NCBI GenBank assembly: GCA_963715045.1
Contig: CAVQRC010000008.1
Location: 310,001-374,000 of the forward strand
Direction of reading: 5' to 3'
DNA: 64,000 nt
Source: CAVQRC01 sp963715045
GTDB lineage: Bacteria > Planctomycetota > Planctomycetia > Pirellulales > Lacipirellulaceae
Shown: one piece after another, positions 49,931-59,322 of the stretch
Layout of the letters: each line of letters opens with the position of its first letter
How positions within the stretch are numbered: position 1 is the first letter of the stretch
Translations under genes and position numbers: made by a program
Notes under the pieces: model-generated
Seen by the model: only the letters and a program-made list of their open reading frames with translations
The model's database searches: none
Told to the model about the DNA's origin: nothing

Positions 49931-51468
49931 TTAAGGCTCGTCCGATCGCGCGTACTCGAGCAATTCAATCTCACCTGGACGCCATGTCTGGTCGAACCAG
50001 GACTCGAGCGGGCCGTAGAGCCGGAAGATCGTGTTCCAACCCTTGCCGGGCACGGTCTGGACCCAGTTGCTCTCCTTGCCCTTCGGCGCCTTGGGGCCGA
50101 AGTAGATGTCGTACGAGCCATCTTCATTCTGGACGACGCCCTTGTCGTTACTCCCGATCGCCGGAAACTGTGCGTCGGTCTGCAGCATCGATCGCGTCTG
50201 GTTGTCATAGAGCGTAAACGACCAGAAGTCCTTGGCAGGAACGTCCGCCGGCACATTCACCTTGTAGGTTCTGTGCACCGTCGAGCGGATTGCCGTTGGA
50301 ATCGCGGTAGGTGAAGGCATACTGAGATCCCTTGCCGACGGCCTTCAACGCCATCGCTGGCGTGATTCCGGTCGCGTAGAAATGGAAGGCGGCGCGGATG
50401 TCCTGCAGCGACACGCCATCCAGTTCCCAGGTGTAGGCGCCGCCCGGAAAGGCTGTCTGCCAGTAGCTTTCGCCGGGATACCAGTAGAACCTCTCGTCGC
50501 GTGGCTTCGAGATGAGCGTCTTGACCGTGACTGAGCCCGCGTCTGCGGCTGCTTTGAGGATCGCCTGCATGCGCTCATCCGGCTCGAAGGGCTGCCCCTT
50601 CACGATACCGATCGCGGCAAGGTGCCCGAGGATTTCCGGGTTCTCGCCCATCAGCGGTTCGGCCTGAACGACGTCGTTGATCTCGTCGAAGATGTTCTCA
50701 TCCATGCGATGAATGGTGTTCATGAACTTGCCGGAGGCGTTGACAAACTTCATCTTCGGCGGATTGTCCTTCTGCGAGAGCGGATAGATGCGGAAGCGTT
50801 CCTTGGTGTTATTCACCGCCGTTTCGGTTGATCCGTTCTCCTGGTAGCCACGCCAGATCACCCAGTTGCCATAGGTGTTGGTCCGCGCGACATGATAGCC
50901 TTCCGGCTACCGGCCCTCGTAACCTGGGGGAAGCACCAGGAACTTTCCACCCTTGCCCTTGTCCGGCCCGAGGTTTCCGAAGTCGATCACGTACCGGAAC
51001 CAGTGATCGTTGATGAAGCCAAGCACGTTGGGCGGCGTTTCGATGACCATCGGCTCATCGCCCATCTGCAGCCACGAGAACATGTAGACGCTGGTGGTGT
51101 TGGCGGTCAGGAACAGCGCCTTGGAATCCATCAGTTCCTCGAACAGAACCGCCGTCGTGTTCGCCGGACCGAATTCAAGGATGCCTTTGCGAATGCCATC
51201 CATGGAGGCGATCTTCGTGCCGTCCAGGAAGGCCTGGTAGGCATGGGTGAAGTCGAGCAGGTTGTAGACCTTCTGCGCGGACTCGACGTCCGGCACGCCA
51301 TCGAAGAAATTCAAGTCGCCCACGCGGGTCTGAATGTTGTCCGGCGTCGTGACGCCCTTCGGAATCTCGGTGGTCATCTTCATTTTGGGGATCTCTTGCG
51401 CCGACGCCGAATCGGCCGACAACACGACGGCGAAAGCCGCTAGCGGTTGTTCTCATGTTCTTCACCAT
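49931..51468 (-). CDS. DUF1254/DUF1214 protein, three frameshifts
   Basis: ATG at 51468 follows AGGAG; after a break near 51445 the signal peptide LAAFAVVLSADSASAQE appears. DUF1254 has PKGVTTPDNIQTRVGDLNFF, VYNLLDFTHAYQAFLDGTKI and TTSVYMFSWLQMGDEPMVIE. A break near 50910 leads to DUF1214: NTYGNWVIWRGYQENGST, YPGESYWQTAFPGGAYTWEL. A third break near 50280 leads to YKVNVPADVPAKDFWSFTLY, QFPAIGSNDKGVVQNEDGSY and GWNTIFRLYGPLESWFDQTW. The family is periplasmic or secreted and of unknown reaction. It is the last gene behind TetR and arylsulfatase genes on the same strand. Confidence 0.82.
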
Positions 51469-51628
51469 TTCTCGCTCCTGACAAGGTGGTAAACACTTGG
51501 GATAATGGGATGTCGTCAGTGGTTTCATGGCTACGGATTCACGCGTTAGCAAATCGGACTCTCAACGGGGCCAAGTGTCCGCCTGCGCGCAGGGATGCAC
51601 TTGTGGTAATCGCAGACGGGCCGCATGA

Positions 51629-53976
51629 CTAATTCACGTCCTTCACGCTCAGCGTGATCTTCTTGATGCTACCGGTAAAGCGTGTCTCATCGCGTCCGAC
51701 GCCGATGTCATTGGCGACGGGCGTCTGATTATCGAGACCAACGTCGGCCGTCTCATCCGCAGAGAAGATCAGGGGCTGAGTCTTCTCGACTCGGCCTTCG
51801 GCGACGGTCTTTCCGTTGACGGAAATGGTGACCTTGCCGCCTTGACCAATGTCTTCCTTCGATTTGCCCTCATAGGCGAAGTCGAGCACGACGGTTGCGG
51901 CCCCTTGGGGAATGGCATCAGGAGATGCGACGGTGAATCGCTCAAGCCCGAGGTAGTTGTAGGTATACACCGGTTTGCCGTCTTTCATGTAAAGACACCA
52001 GCCGCCGAAACGTCCGCCCTGAGTGAGAATCACACCGTTTGCTCCTCCCTCCGGAATGTCGAGCTCGGCTGTAATCGTCTTGGAGCGATTCTTCACGTTC
52101 ATGAACGTGTTCTCCAGCATGCCGTCCATGCCGTCGTAGAGCGTTAGCGAAGTTCGGTCGCCCAAGATGTCTGGGCGGCCGGCCAAGGCAGGATTCATTC
52201 GTGCAATGACCCGGTCGTCAATCGGCAGCGCGTGGTACTTTTCAGCCTCGCTCATGAACAAGGACTGCAACTCGGCCAGTTTTTCCGGATGTTGCTTGGC
52301 GAGATTGTTCGTCAGGCTGAAGTCTTTGCGAACGTCGTAAAGATCCCACTCATCCGTCTCCAAGGGAGGCATATCAACCGTCTGCCAGGGTGCTCGGTGG
52401 AGCGTGCGTGCGAGCCAGCCCTCGTGATAGATCGCCCGGTTGCCAAACATCTCGAAGTACTGGGTGGTATGCCGCTCCTTGGCTTTGGCATCGTTGAAGG
52501 TGTAAAGCAGACTGGTGCCCTCGATCGGCGTTTGTGGCGTCCCGTTAACGCTTTCCGGTTCGGGGAGCCCGGCTGCTTCGAGAATGGTCGGCGCGATGTC
52601 GATGACGTGCCCGAATTGGCTGCGCAGTCCGCCTTTTTCCTTGATGCCGTTTGGCCAATGGATGATCATGCCGTTGCGCGTTCCGCCGAAGTCCGACGCC
52701 ACCTGCTTGGTCCATGAGAATGGCGAGTCGAACGCTACCGCCCAGCCGGCTGCCATGTGCGGGAAGGTCTCCGGACCGCCCCACTTGTCGATCAGAGGGA
52801 GCAGATCCTCGACCTTCTCGGTGACGTTGTTGAAATAGGTCATCTCGTTGTACATGCCGACGAAGCCACCCTCGGCGCTGGTGCCGTTGTCACCAGCGAT
52901 GTAGATGAACAACGTATTGTCCATCTCGCCGATCTCTTCAATCGCAGCGGTGAGACGGCCGACTTCGTGGTCAGTCTGCTCAAGGAATCCGGCGAACACC
53001 TCGGCCTGACGAGCGAACAGACGCTGTTCGTCATCGGACAAGGCATCCCAATCCTTGATGTCTTCGGGTTTGGGCGCCAGCTTGGTGTTGGCCGGGATGA
53101 CGCCGAGTTCTTTCTGCCGCGCAATGGTTTCGGCGCGAATCGTGTCCCAGCCTGCGTCGAACTTGCCTTTGTACTTGTCCGCCCACTTCTTGGGTACGTG
53201 ATGTGGCGCATGAACAGCCCCGGTCGCATAGTACATGAAGAAAGGCTTGTCCGGCGTCATCGACTGTTGAGCTTTCATCCAGCCAATTGCCTGATCTGTC
53301 ATGTCCACGGTGAAGTGGTAGCCCTCCGTCTCGGGTGGAGTGACCCGGGTAACGCCGTCGTAGATCAAGGGGAACCACTGATCTGTCTCGCCACCAATGA
53401 ATCCGTAGAACTTGTCGAATCCCTGACGTGTCGGCCACCTGTCAAAGGGACCCGATACGCTTGTCTCCCAGGCGGCGGTCTCGTGCCACTTTCCGAACGC
53501 GCCGGTGCTGTATCCGTTCAGTCGGAGCATCTCGGCCAATGGCGCCACACTGTTGGGAACCTGCCCGGTGTTGCCGGGAAATCCCGTCGAACTCTCCATG
53601 ATCGAGCCGGTGTTGGCGGTGTGGTGATTCCGCCCGCATTTGAGCGCCATCCTGGTCGGTGAGCAAAGTGCCGTGGTGTGAAAATTGTTAAACCGCAGAC
53701 CTGACTCGAGCAAGCCGATCAAGCGTCGGCGTTTGGATCGGGCCGCCGAACGTGCTCGGGCCTCCGAAACCAATGTCGTCAATCAACACGATCACGACAT
53801 TGGGAGCATTCTCGGGCGCCGTGACCTCGAAGAACGGCGGTTTCTCTTTGACATTGCGAACGTCAAGTTCGCTGATAGGTGGGCCGTTTGGGCTCTTGGA
53901 TCGGTAGATGAGTGCGATCGAGTGTGTCTTGTGCGGAAACGACTCCGACAAAGATGCCCAGAAACGCAATGCTCAA
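51629..53976 (-). CDS. Secreted arylsulfatase, two frameshifts near the N-terminus
   Basis: A probable TTG start at 53976 gives SIAFLGIFVGVVSAQ and DTLDRTHLPIQEPKRPTY. A break near 53860 joins ELDVRNVKEKPPFFEVTAPE, and NVVIVLIDDIGFGGPSTFGG has the metal-binding D-D of sulfatases. A second break near 53710 leads to NNFHTTALCSPTRMALKCGR: the C-S-P-T-R is the formylglycine site, complete. Other ligands lie in HETAAWETSVSGPFDRWP and FIYIAGDNGTSAEGG. The C-terminal beta region (VTISVNGKTVAEGRVEKTQP) ends at 51629. The enzyme hydrolyses a sulfate ester; the substrate is not readable. It follows the TetR gene in the same direction. Confidence 0.88.
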
Positions 53977-54045
53977 AAAGCAATGCTCAGTGGTAGGCTG
54001 ATGAGCTTTGAGTTCGACACTTCAGATCTCCAGTGTGCGTGTAAT

Positions 54046-54730
54046 TCAATTCAGGGTATTCATTTCGTTCTTGGCAGTCAATGCATGAGGAGGTCGGCCG
54101 TAAAGCGTACTGCTCCACACGCGATGCATTGTCTCTAAGACCTCTCTCGGATCGTCATGCGGATGTCGTCCAAACGCGGCAACCACCAGTGTTCACATCG
54201 AGCGAGTTGAGCGCGTTGGCGATCCGCCGCGCGTCGCAGGGCGGGATGAGACCCTCTTTCTGTTGAGCAACAATTCGGGCTTCGACCGCGTCATCCCAGC
54301 GCTGCATGAATGACTTCCAAGCCTGCTCGAGACGCTCATCGAGCGGAGCGGCCTCCACGATCGCGCGGATGACGTGGCCATGTTTGACGCATACTTCCAC
54401 GACCGCCCGATTCGATTCCCGCAGCGCAGCGATGGGTTCTCCTTCGCCGTCAATCCAAGGGCTGGCAGTTTGGTGCATGACCGTCTCGACATCACGCAAC
54501 AACGAGACGATGAGATCGTGCAGATCCGTGAAATACTGGTAGAACGCCGGGCGGCTGAGCGTCGTTCCCGCCATCACCTCGCCGACGGTTAGATCGCGAA
54601 AGTGACCTTTCCGGAGGAATCGAGTGGCGCTGTCGAGGATCTCACGGCGTGCCTCTTCCGGTGCATGACGGCGTGAGCGCCGCCGTGCTTCTGAAGAACC
54701 AGATCGCGATTTCGATGTTGTTCCTGACAT
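54046..54730 (-). CDS. TetR-family regulator, one frameshift near the C-terminus
   Basis: ATG at 54730 starts a basic N-terminus, then EEARREILDSATRFLRKGHF and DLTVGEVMAGTTLSRPAFYQ, the TetR helix-turn-helix (T-L-S-R-P-A-F-Y-Q-Y-F). The ligand domain continues to LIPPCDARRIANALNSLD. A break near 54193 leads to TLVVAAFGRHPHDDPREVLE and VWSSTLYGRPPHALTAKN, with a stop at 54046. A 36-bp palindrome overlaps the start codon and is the likely operator. The gene is first in a same-strand set with arylsulfatase and DUF1254, so it probably represses them and itself until an inducer binds. Confidence 0.85.
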
Positions 54731-54760
54731 GTTGTCAGTAATATTACTGACACCATGTCA
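54725..54760. promoter_or_regulatory. TetR operator, 36-bp palindrome
   Basis: The core GTCAGTAATATTACTGAC at 54734-54751 is a perfect 18-bp palindrome. The outer arms TGACATGTT (54725-54733) and ACCATGTCA (54752-54760) are complementary at 8 of 9 positions around the same centre. The left arm overlaps the TetR start codon (54728-54730), so binding would block its own transcription start or translation. This is an autoregulatory operator by position. Confidence 0.85.
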
Positions 54761-54899
54761 GTACGTCAATCAGCGTCGAGAATGGATCCTCGGCCATGTG
54801 TTCGACTTTTTCTTGGAGACTTTTCCTGCGGGTTTTTGCGGTCGCGAGAATTTGAACCACTTGCGGACGTATCGCGCTCAGCGTGCCACCTGTTTCGAT

Positions 54900-56440
54900 C
54901 CCGGTAGAGCAACTCCCGTCAAAGCGTCGAGATCCACGGTTTGGGCAGGTCCCGTCACCCTCGTCGTAGCCGAGCAGTCGGCGATCGTCTTCGCGCGGAT
55001 CGACTATCGAGGAAGCTTCGATGTGCTCGCCGGGAATAAAGGCCGGGTGCGGGACCCCACAGGATCGGCTCGACATCGACAGCTCCTTGCGGAGCGTGAG
55101 CCTGGCGTGGCCGGCGGGTCGGTGCTGCTTTGCTCGCGGTAGATGCCCCGCATCAGCCAGCGGCTCTACGTCGCCGACCCCCGTCGGGCGGTGCCCCGTG
55201 TGGCGTGGGTCGTGCCTGGATACACCCGATTGCGGGCGCATGGCCTCGCGGGCGATCCCGATCAGGTCGCAACCGAGGCAAATGCTGGTGCCGCTTCTTG
55301 CGAGAAACCCGGTTTCGCCGACCGATGAAGGTGAGCCTCTGGTGAGGGCCCGCTTCCGCGAATAAGCGGTACACACGCGTAGAGCCAATCTTGAATGGCA
55401 GGGCAACAGGTCGGAGATTGCGAGAGGAGCGGCACCACTGCCCCCCTCGCCGCCATCGATCGTGATGAAATCGACGCCCCGATCGGTCGTCGCCGTTTGC
55501 CTGGCGGGGTCACCCAGAAGCCGGGCTCCCGACTGCCGACTTGATCCCGACCGGCAGGCCAGTCTCGTCGGCGAATTTGCTCGACGAGTCGAGCAGCGAG
55601 TCGGGCGTCCTTGAAGGCCGAGTCCGTGGGGGGCTGATCCAGTCGCGTCCCACCGGAACTGCGCGGATGCGGCTGACTCCGGCGTCACCTTACGCGGCGG
55701 GAACGATCCCCCCGACTCCCGCCTTTGCTCCCTGGCTCAACTTGATCTCAATCGCGCGAACAGCAACGTCGCCGTGAAGAGCCCGCTTAAGGTTTCCATG
55801 CAGCCGGCCCACGATCGTCAGGCGGCAGCCGGTGACCCGTGCCGATCTGCCAGACAGCTCGCCGCCAAGCCTGTGGAACGGAGAGATGCCACCTTCGCCT
55901 GTATTGTGCAGGCATCGTGCCAGCTTGCGGCCGCGGTCATCGCCTCGATCGCCGGGCTCGACGACCCGAAACTCATGCGCGGAAACGTGACGATCGACGA
56001 CGGTCGAAATGCCTTCATCTCGTCGCGGTCGGCTCCCAGGATCTTGGCCGAGGGAGCGGGTACTCTGGAGAATCGTGCCGCACGACCACCGGAAGAGCCG
56101 CGTGCTTGAGGATCGGTGAACCTCCGAGCTTCTCCATGTCGTTGTCCGAGCCGAGGCCGAAGTAGTTGTTGCTCTTGGCAGACACATAGATCCACCGCCG
56201 CTGGTCACGGCTGAGGGACGCTCTTCGTCGTTGCTGGTGACGATCTGTGCGCAGCTCGGGACCAATCATCTCCGTGATGACGGAATGCCCCAGGAGCCGG
56301 GAGGCCGCGGACGGTCGCCGTGTTGCCGCTACAGGAGGTCGTACGCCACGACGCCCACCGACGCGACCACCACTGCCAGACCTGTCCACCGCGGCCACGT
56401 GTCGAGCTCCTCGTTGAGTGATTCTCCGAAGATCGCGAAG
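54900..56440 (-). pseudogene. FMN-binding glutamate-synthase-family protein, heavily frameshifted
   Basis: No single frame covers the gene, but the protein can be followed through all three frames in order. There is an N-terminal helix (TGLAVVVASVGVVAYDLL). Next come DQRRWIYVSAKSNNYFGLGS, KAFRPSSIVTFPRMSFGSSS and HNTGEGGISPFHRLGGE. IKLSQGAKAGVGGIVPAA and DRGVDFITIDGGEGGSGAAP (FMN/glutamate site) follow, then GCDLIGIAREAM, HTGHRPTGVG and CGVPHPAFIPGEHIEA. This is the short glutamate-synthase-like family found in many bacteria, not the large GltB. I count more than seven breaks in about 1.5 kb, several times the local rate, plus lost sites. Either the gene has decayed or the sequence here is very poor. 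Confidence 0.72.
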
Positions 56441-56864
56441 GTCGATGCTCATCGCCGCGTACGCTTCCTCCGCCCCGTCCGGGACACGCTCGCCAGAAAC
56501 CAGTCAACTGGAGCCGCTTCTTTGTCCTCTGTCCGATTTGCTGTCGTCGACGCTGCTCGGGTCCTTCGCCGACGACTTCACCGACATCTTCTTCTCCCCC
56601 GACCTTCGACCGGCTCGGCAGAGGAAAGGGGGAGGGGCTCGGAAATCACGCAGTTGTCGCGCGTCGTTTCTGATCGGCATCTCGACAGATTCAGGCCTTT
56701 CGGATCGTCCGGAACAGAGGGTGCGGCCTCCGGTCGCCCGCGGGGGACGCCGACGCTTCGGTGGCTAGTCTGCCGAAGACACTGGTCGACGCCGCTCCGT
56801 CGACAAGAAGAGATTAACATACGCAGTAGTCATCGAACCACACCACCGCGCGAAGGAACTTGCC
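56441..56864. other. Intergenic region, nothing recognised
   Basis: This stretch separates the glutamate-synthase pseudogene from the isochorismatase gene. It contains a Ser/Arg-rich open frame in several phases but no conserved motif. The promoter of the isochorismatase gene must lie at its right end. Confidence 0.3.
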
Positions 56865-57455
56865 ATGCCGACCATCCGTGAGCTCGCCGGACTTCCCGAG
56901 AGCCCTGCGCGTCTGCGTGATTCCGCGTTGATCCTCATTGACTGCCAGAACACCTATCGTAAAGGCGTCATGCAGCTCGAAGGGGTTGAGGAGGCACTGC
57001 AGCATGCCAGCCGGATGCTCGAGCGGGCACGCATCGCCGGCATCCCGATCTTTCACATCCAGCACGATGCGGGCGTGGGATCGCCGTACGACCTCACGGC
57101 GGCCAACGGGCAGATTGCCGACGTCGTCGCCCCCGCCGACGGGGAACCGGTGATCGTGAAGCGGTTTCCCGACTCCTTCTCCTCCACCGATCTTCACGAG
57201 CGACTGCAGGCCGCAGCATGCAGCGACTTGATCCTCACCGGATTCATGAGTCACATGTGCGTCAGCTCCACTGCACGGGGCGGCTTTGATCGCGGCTATG
57301 CAGTAAGTGTCGTCGAAAATGCCACGGCCACCCGCACGCTTTCCGACGGACACGGGGGCCTGATTCCTGCCAGCGACATCCATCGAGCCAGCCTCTGTGG
57401 GCTCGCCGACCTGGTGGCGGTGGTCGTCGACGACGCGGCGGCCATCCTCGATTGA
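56865..57455 (+). CDS. Isochorismatase-family cysteine hydrolase
   Basis: The product has 196 residues and the family triad: D26 in ALILIDCQNTY, K99 in GEPVIVKRFPDSFSSTDL and C132 in LILTGFMSHMCVSSTARGGF. The Rossmann-like core has ILIDCQNT and AVSVVENATATRTL. Related enzymes act as nicotinamidase, isochorismatase or N-carbamoyl hydrolase; the substrate is not determined. It is intact in a zone where most neighbours are broken, which argues that it is under selection or that the local sequence is good. It is convergent with a DinB gene. Confidence 0.88.
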   Translation: MPTIRELAGLPESPARLRDSALILIDCQNTYRKGVMQLEGVEEALQHASRMLERARIAGIPIFHIQHDAGVGSPYDLTAANGQIADVVAPADGEPVIVKRFPDSFSSTDLHERLQAAACSDLILTGFMSHMCVSSTARGGFDRGYAVSVVENATATRTLSDGHGGLIPASDIHRASLCGLADLVAVVVDDAAAILD

Positions 57456-57547
57456 GAGTCGGGCCGCGAGCCAATGCTCAGATCGTTGCCGCCCGGGCAA
57501 ATCCCGCTGCGTCGAATCGAATCGCTCGAAATGCAACGCCCCGCAAA

Positions 57548-58037
57548 TTAAATCCGAGGGTACTGCATCGCACGCCGCCAGCCACTCAATTGACCTGCGT
57601 GGAGCGCACAGGTGAGAGGTTGCGATGAAGACGACCGCAGGTGCAACCGTAGCGAACTGCTTCCCCCAGTTCGGGTGATCCAGTTGGGCACTCCATGCTT
57701 CGGGCGTCGCCGACTTCATCGCCTCAGATGCAGCCGCAACGCCCCACGAGAATCGCGACAGGATTGCCTCTCGGGCGGGATAGAGTGAACGATCCGCGAC
57801 AGGATGGCTGTTCTTCCCGCACGGTTGATCCCACGGATTGTCGAATGGCTCGCTCTTGAGCAGGGCAACGAGCACGTCGTTGTAGATCGAGACGTGGCCG
57901 ATCAACCAGGCCGGGTGATTGATCGTCTCGATCGGCTGCGCGGTGAACTGATCGTCGGCGACATCTGAGACGAGCCGCTCGATCGTTTCCGCATTCCATC
58001 GATAGGCGTATAGGATGTCTTCCGGAGATAGACTCAT
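57548..58037 (-). CDS. Second DinB-family protein, one frameshift
   Basis: GAGG precedes the ATG at 58037 (MSLSPEDILYAYRWNAETIE). The first DinB motif is NHPAWLIGHVSIYNDVL. Near 57608 the frame changes, and the tail ALHAGQLSGWRRAMQYPRI shows the second conserved His (H-A-G-Q-L) of this subfamily, with a stop at 57548. This differs from the DinB gene at 9.1 kb. It is a metal-binding four-helix bundle of unknown role. Confidence 0.8.
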
Positions 58038-58700
58038 CGTTATCCTCGGGATCACCAGGTGGAAAAATGAAGTTCAGAGGCTCGCCAAGGTTATCCAAGT
58101 AAGCGAGGATCGTCTACACGGCCTCCACCACCGGCAATTCGACCAATTGCTGAACCAGCGGAGTCTTCTCTTCCTCTGCTTGGTGGCATTTTCGGCTTGG
58201 TGACGGATGTCGTACGCTCACAGGCGATCACACGCGTTGCTGGGCGAACGTGAACCCGAACGCCCGTTTCAGCGAGTTGCCCCCGCCGTGGTCCCTGCCA
58301 GGCGAATCGACGATCGTGACCGTTGCCTTCGGGAGTCGCTGCCCAAAGGCCCGACGTGTCTTCCTCGGTTTCGATCGCGGCGCTCGAGCCCCGCTTCGGG
58401 ATCCGTGAATAGCACACTTGCCACCTGCTACCGGCCTGTCACGCTGCCCCGCAACCACTTGGCTGGATCGCCCTGAAACAACCTCAGGGCAACTTCAAGG
58501 AGAGCCGTCCCCGCCACCCGAGGCTCCAAACCGGCTGCGTGATCCCCTCCACGCTACCGAGACGACTGCCAGAATGCACACGGCGAAGACGACCTCCACG
58601 CTCGATTCCAGGACCGCGATTAGCTGAATCTCACCTGTGGTGTAAAGCTGCGAGACGTCCCACAGCATTCCCGGGGGGGCAACGATTTCCGCGATTCTAA

Positions 58701-58772
58701 CTGGTTGGCGAAATTCCAGCCGGTCAGCTTGTTGCGTCCCAATCCGATACCGCGAAGATCGCGCAACTTGTA
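58701..58772 (-). pseudogene. Fragment of pentapeptide-like surface protein
   Basis: KLRDLRGIGLGRNKLTGWNF resembles the LRGI-L-x-x-NxLTGW repeats found in planctomycete surface proteins. In the next frame, downstream, WDVSQLYTTGEIQL is a typical closing segment of PEP-CTERM proteins. Neither has a gene around it. Confidence 0.4.
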
Positions 58773-58789
58773 GCTCGCGGTGGCATCAA

Positions 58790-58933
58790 GCTGATCTCCA
58801 GTCGGCGAGCTGTTGGGACCTCGTCGCGATACTTGGGTGCTCTCGCGAGATGCTTGATCCGATCGACGAAGTCCGGGCTGCCCCGGATCCAGCCGTCGAC
58901 CGCTTCGGCCAGCGGATTCGCGGGCGGAGCGTT
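58790..58933 (-). pseudogene. Possible fragment of a REP-associated (Y1-type) transposase
   Basis: NPLAEAVDGWIRGSPDFVDR followed by IKHLARAPKYRDEVPTARRL resembles the region behind the catalytic domain in planctomycete IS200-like/RAYT transposases. The HUH and tyrosine motifs are not visible, so this is only a similarity judged by eye. Confidence 0.33.
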
Positions 58934-59126
58934 GGCCAGACTTCAGCTGCTCTATCGACCGCCTGAACACCACAACCACTTTACTCAAGGACGTTTACGG
59001 CCGATAATCACCGCAGAGCGGTCAGGAGCAACACCTGCTTTGCCGCCAGTTTGAAACCTGTCGCCAGTCAAAATGCCCAGCGGTTTAGTGCAATAAAGTG
59101 TTTTCATATAAGCACTTGCACCACAG

Positions 59127-59200
59127 GGCGGAGTAGCTCAGTTGGTTAGAGCAGCGGAATCATAATCCGCGTGTCGGGGGTTCGAGTCCCTCCTCCGCTA
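59127..59200 (+). tRNA. tRNA with CAU anticodon, probably elongator tRNA-Met
   Basis: A full cloverleaf can be folded. The acceptor GGCGGAG pairs with CTCCGCT (one G-U at position 1). The D stem is GCTC/GAGC with loop AGTTGGTTA. The anticodon stem is GCGGA/TCCGC with loop ATCATAA, so the anticodon is CAT. The variable loop is GTGTC. The T arm is GGGGG-TTCGAGT-CCCTC, with discriminator A. CCA is not encoded. The absence of initiator features (mismatch at 1-72 and three G-C pairs in the anticodon stem) argues against tRNA-fMet. A tRNA-Ile2 with modified CAU cannot be excluded. Confidence 0.92.
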
Positions 59201-59322
59201 CTGGACAGTTGTCGAGCAAGGCCACAATCTCCGCGAATTGCGTGTTTTCCGCGAGAACCAGAGGTTGCGGCCTTTTTCGTTTCTCGTCGCTGCAGGCCGT
59301 TGCAGGCGGCTGCGTCCCCCGT

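Larger units (their letters stand above)
58038..59126. other. About 1.1 kb without intact genes, containing gene fragments
   Basis: No intact open frame is convincing. On the minus strand I can follow a 46-residue transposase-like piece (58790-58933), a pentapeptide-like piece (58701-58772) and a piece that ends like planctomycete surface proteins, WDVSQLYTTGEIQL (about 58625-58667). The rest, including 58040-58600, shows nothing. Confidence 0.45.

Noticed and set aside
54744..55688. Intact 314-codon minus-strand gene
   Set aside because: Only parts of it (DRGVDFITIDGGEGGSG, CGVPHPAFIPGEH) are true protein. The rest is out of frame, and it is a section of the broken glutamate-synthase-like gene.
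56507..56820. Ser/Arg-rich open frames on both strands between the pseudogene and the isochorismatase gene
   Set aside because: Composition is typical of chance frames in GC-rich DNA. No motif or start signal was found.
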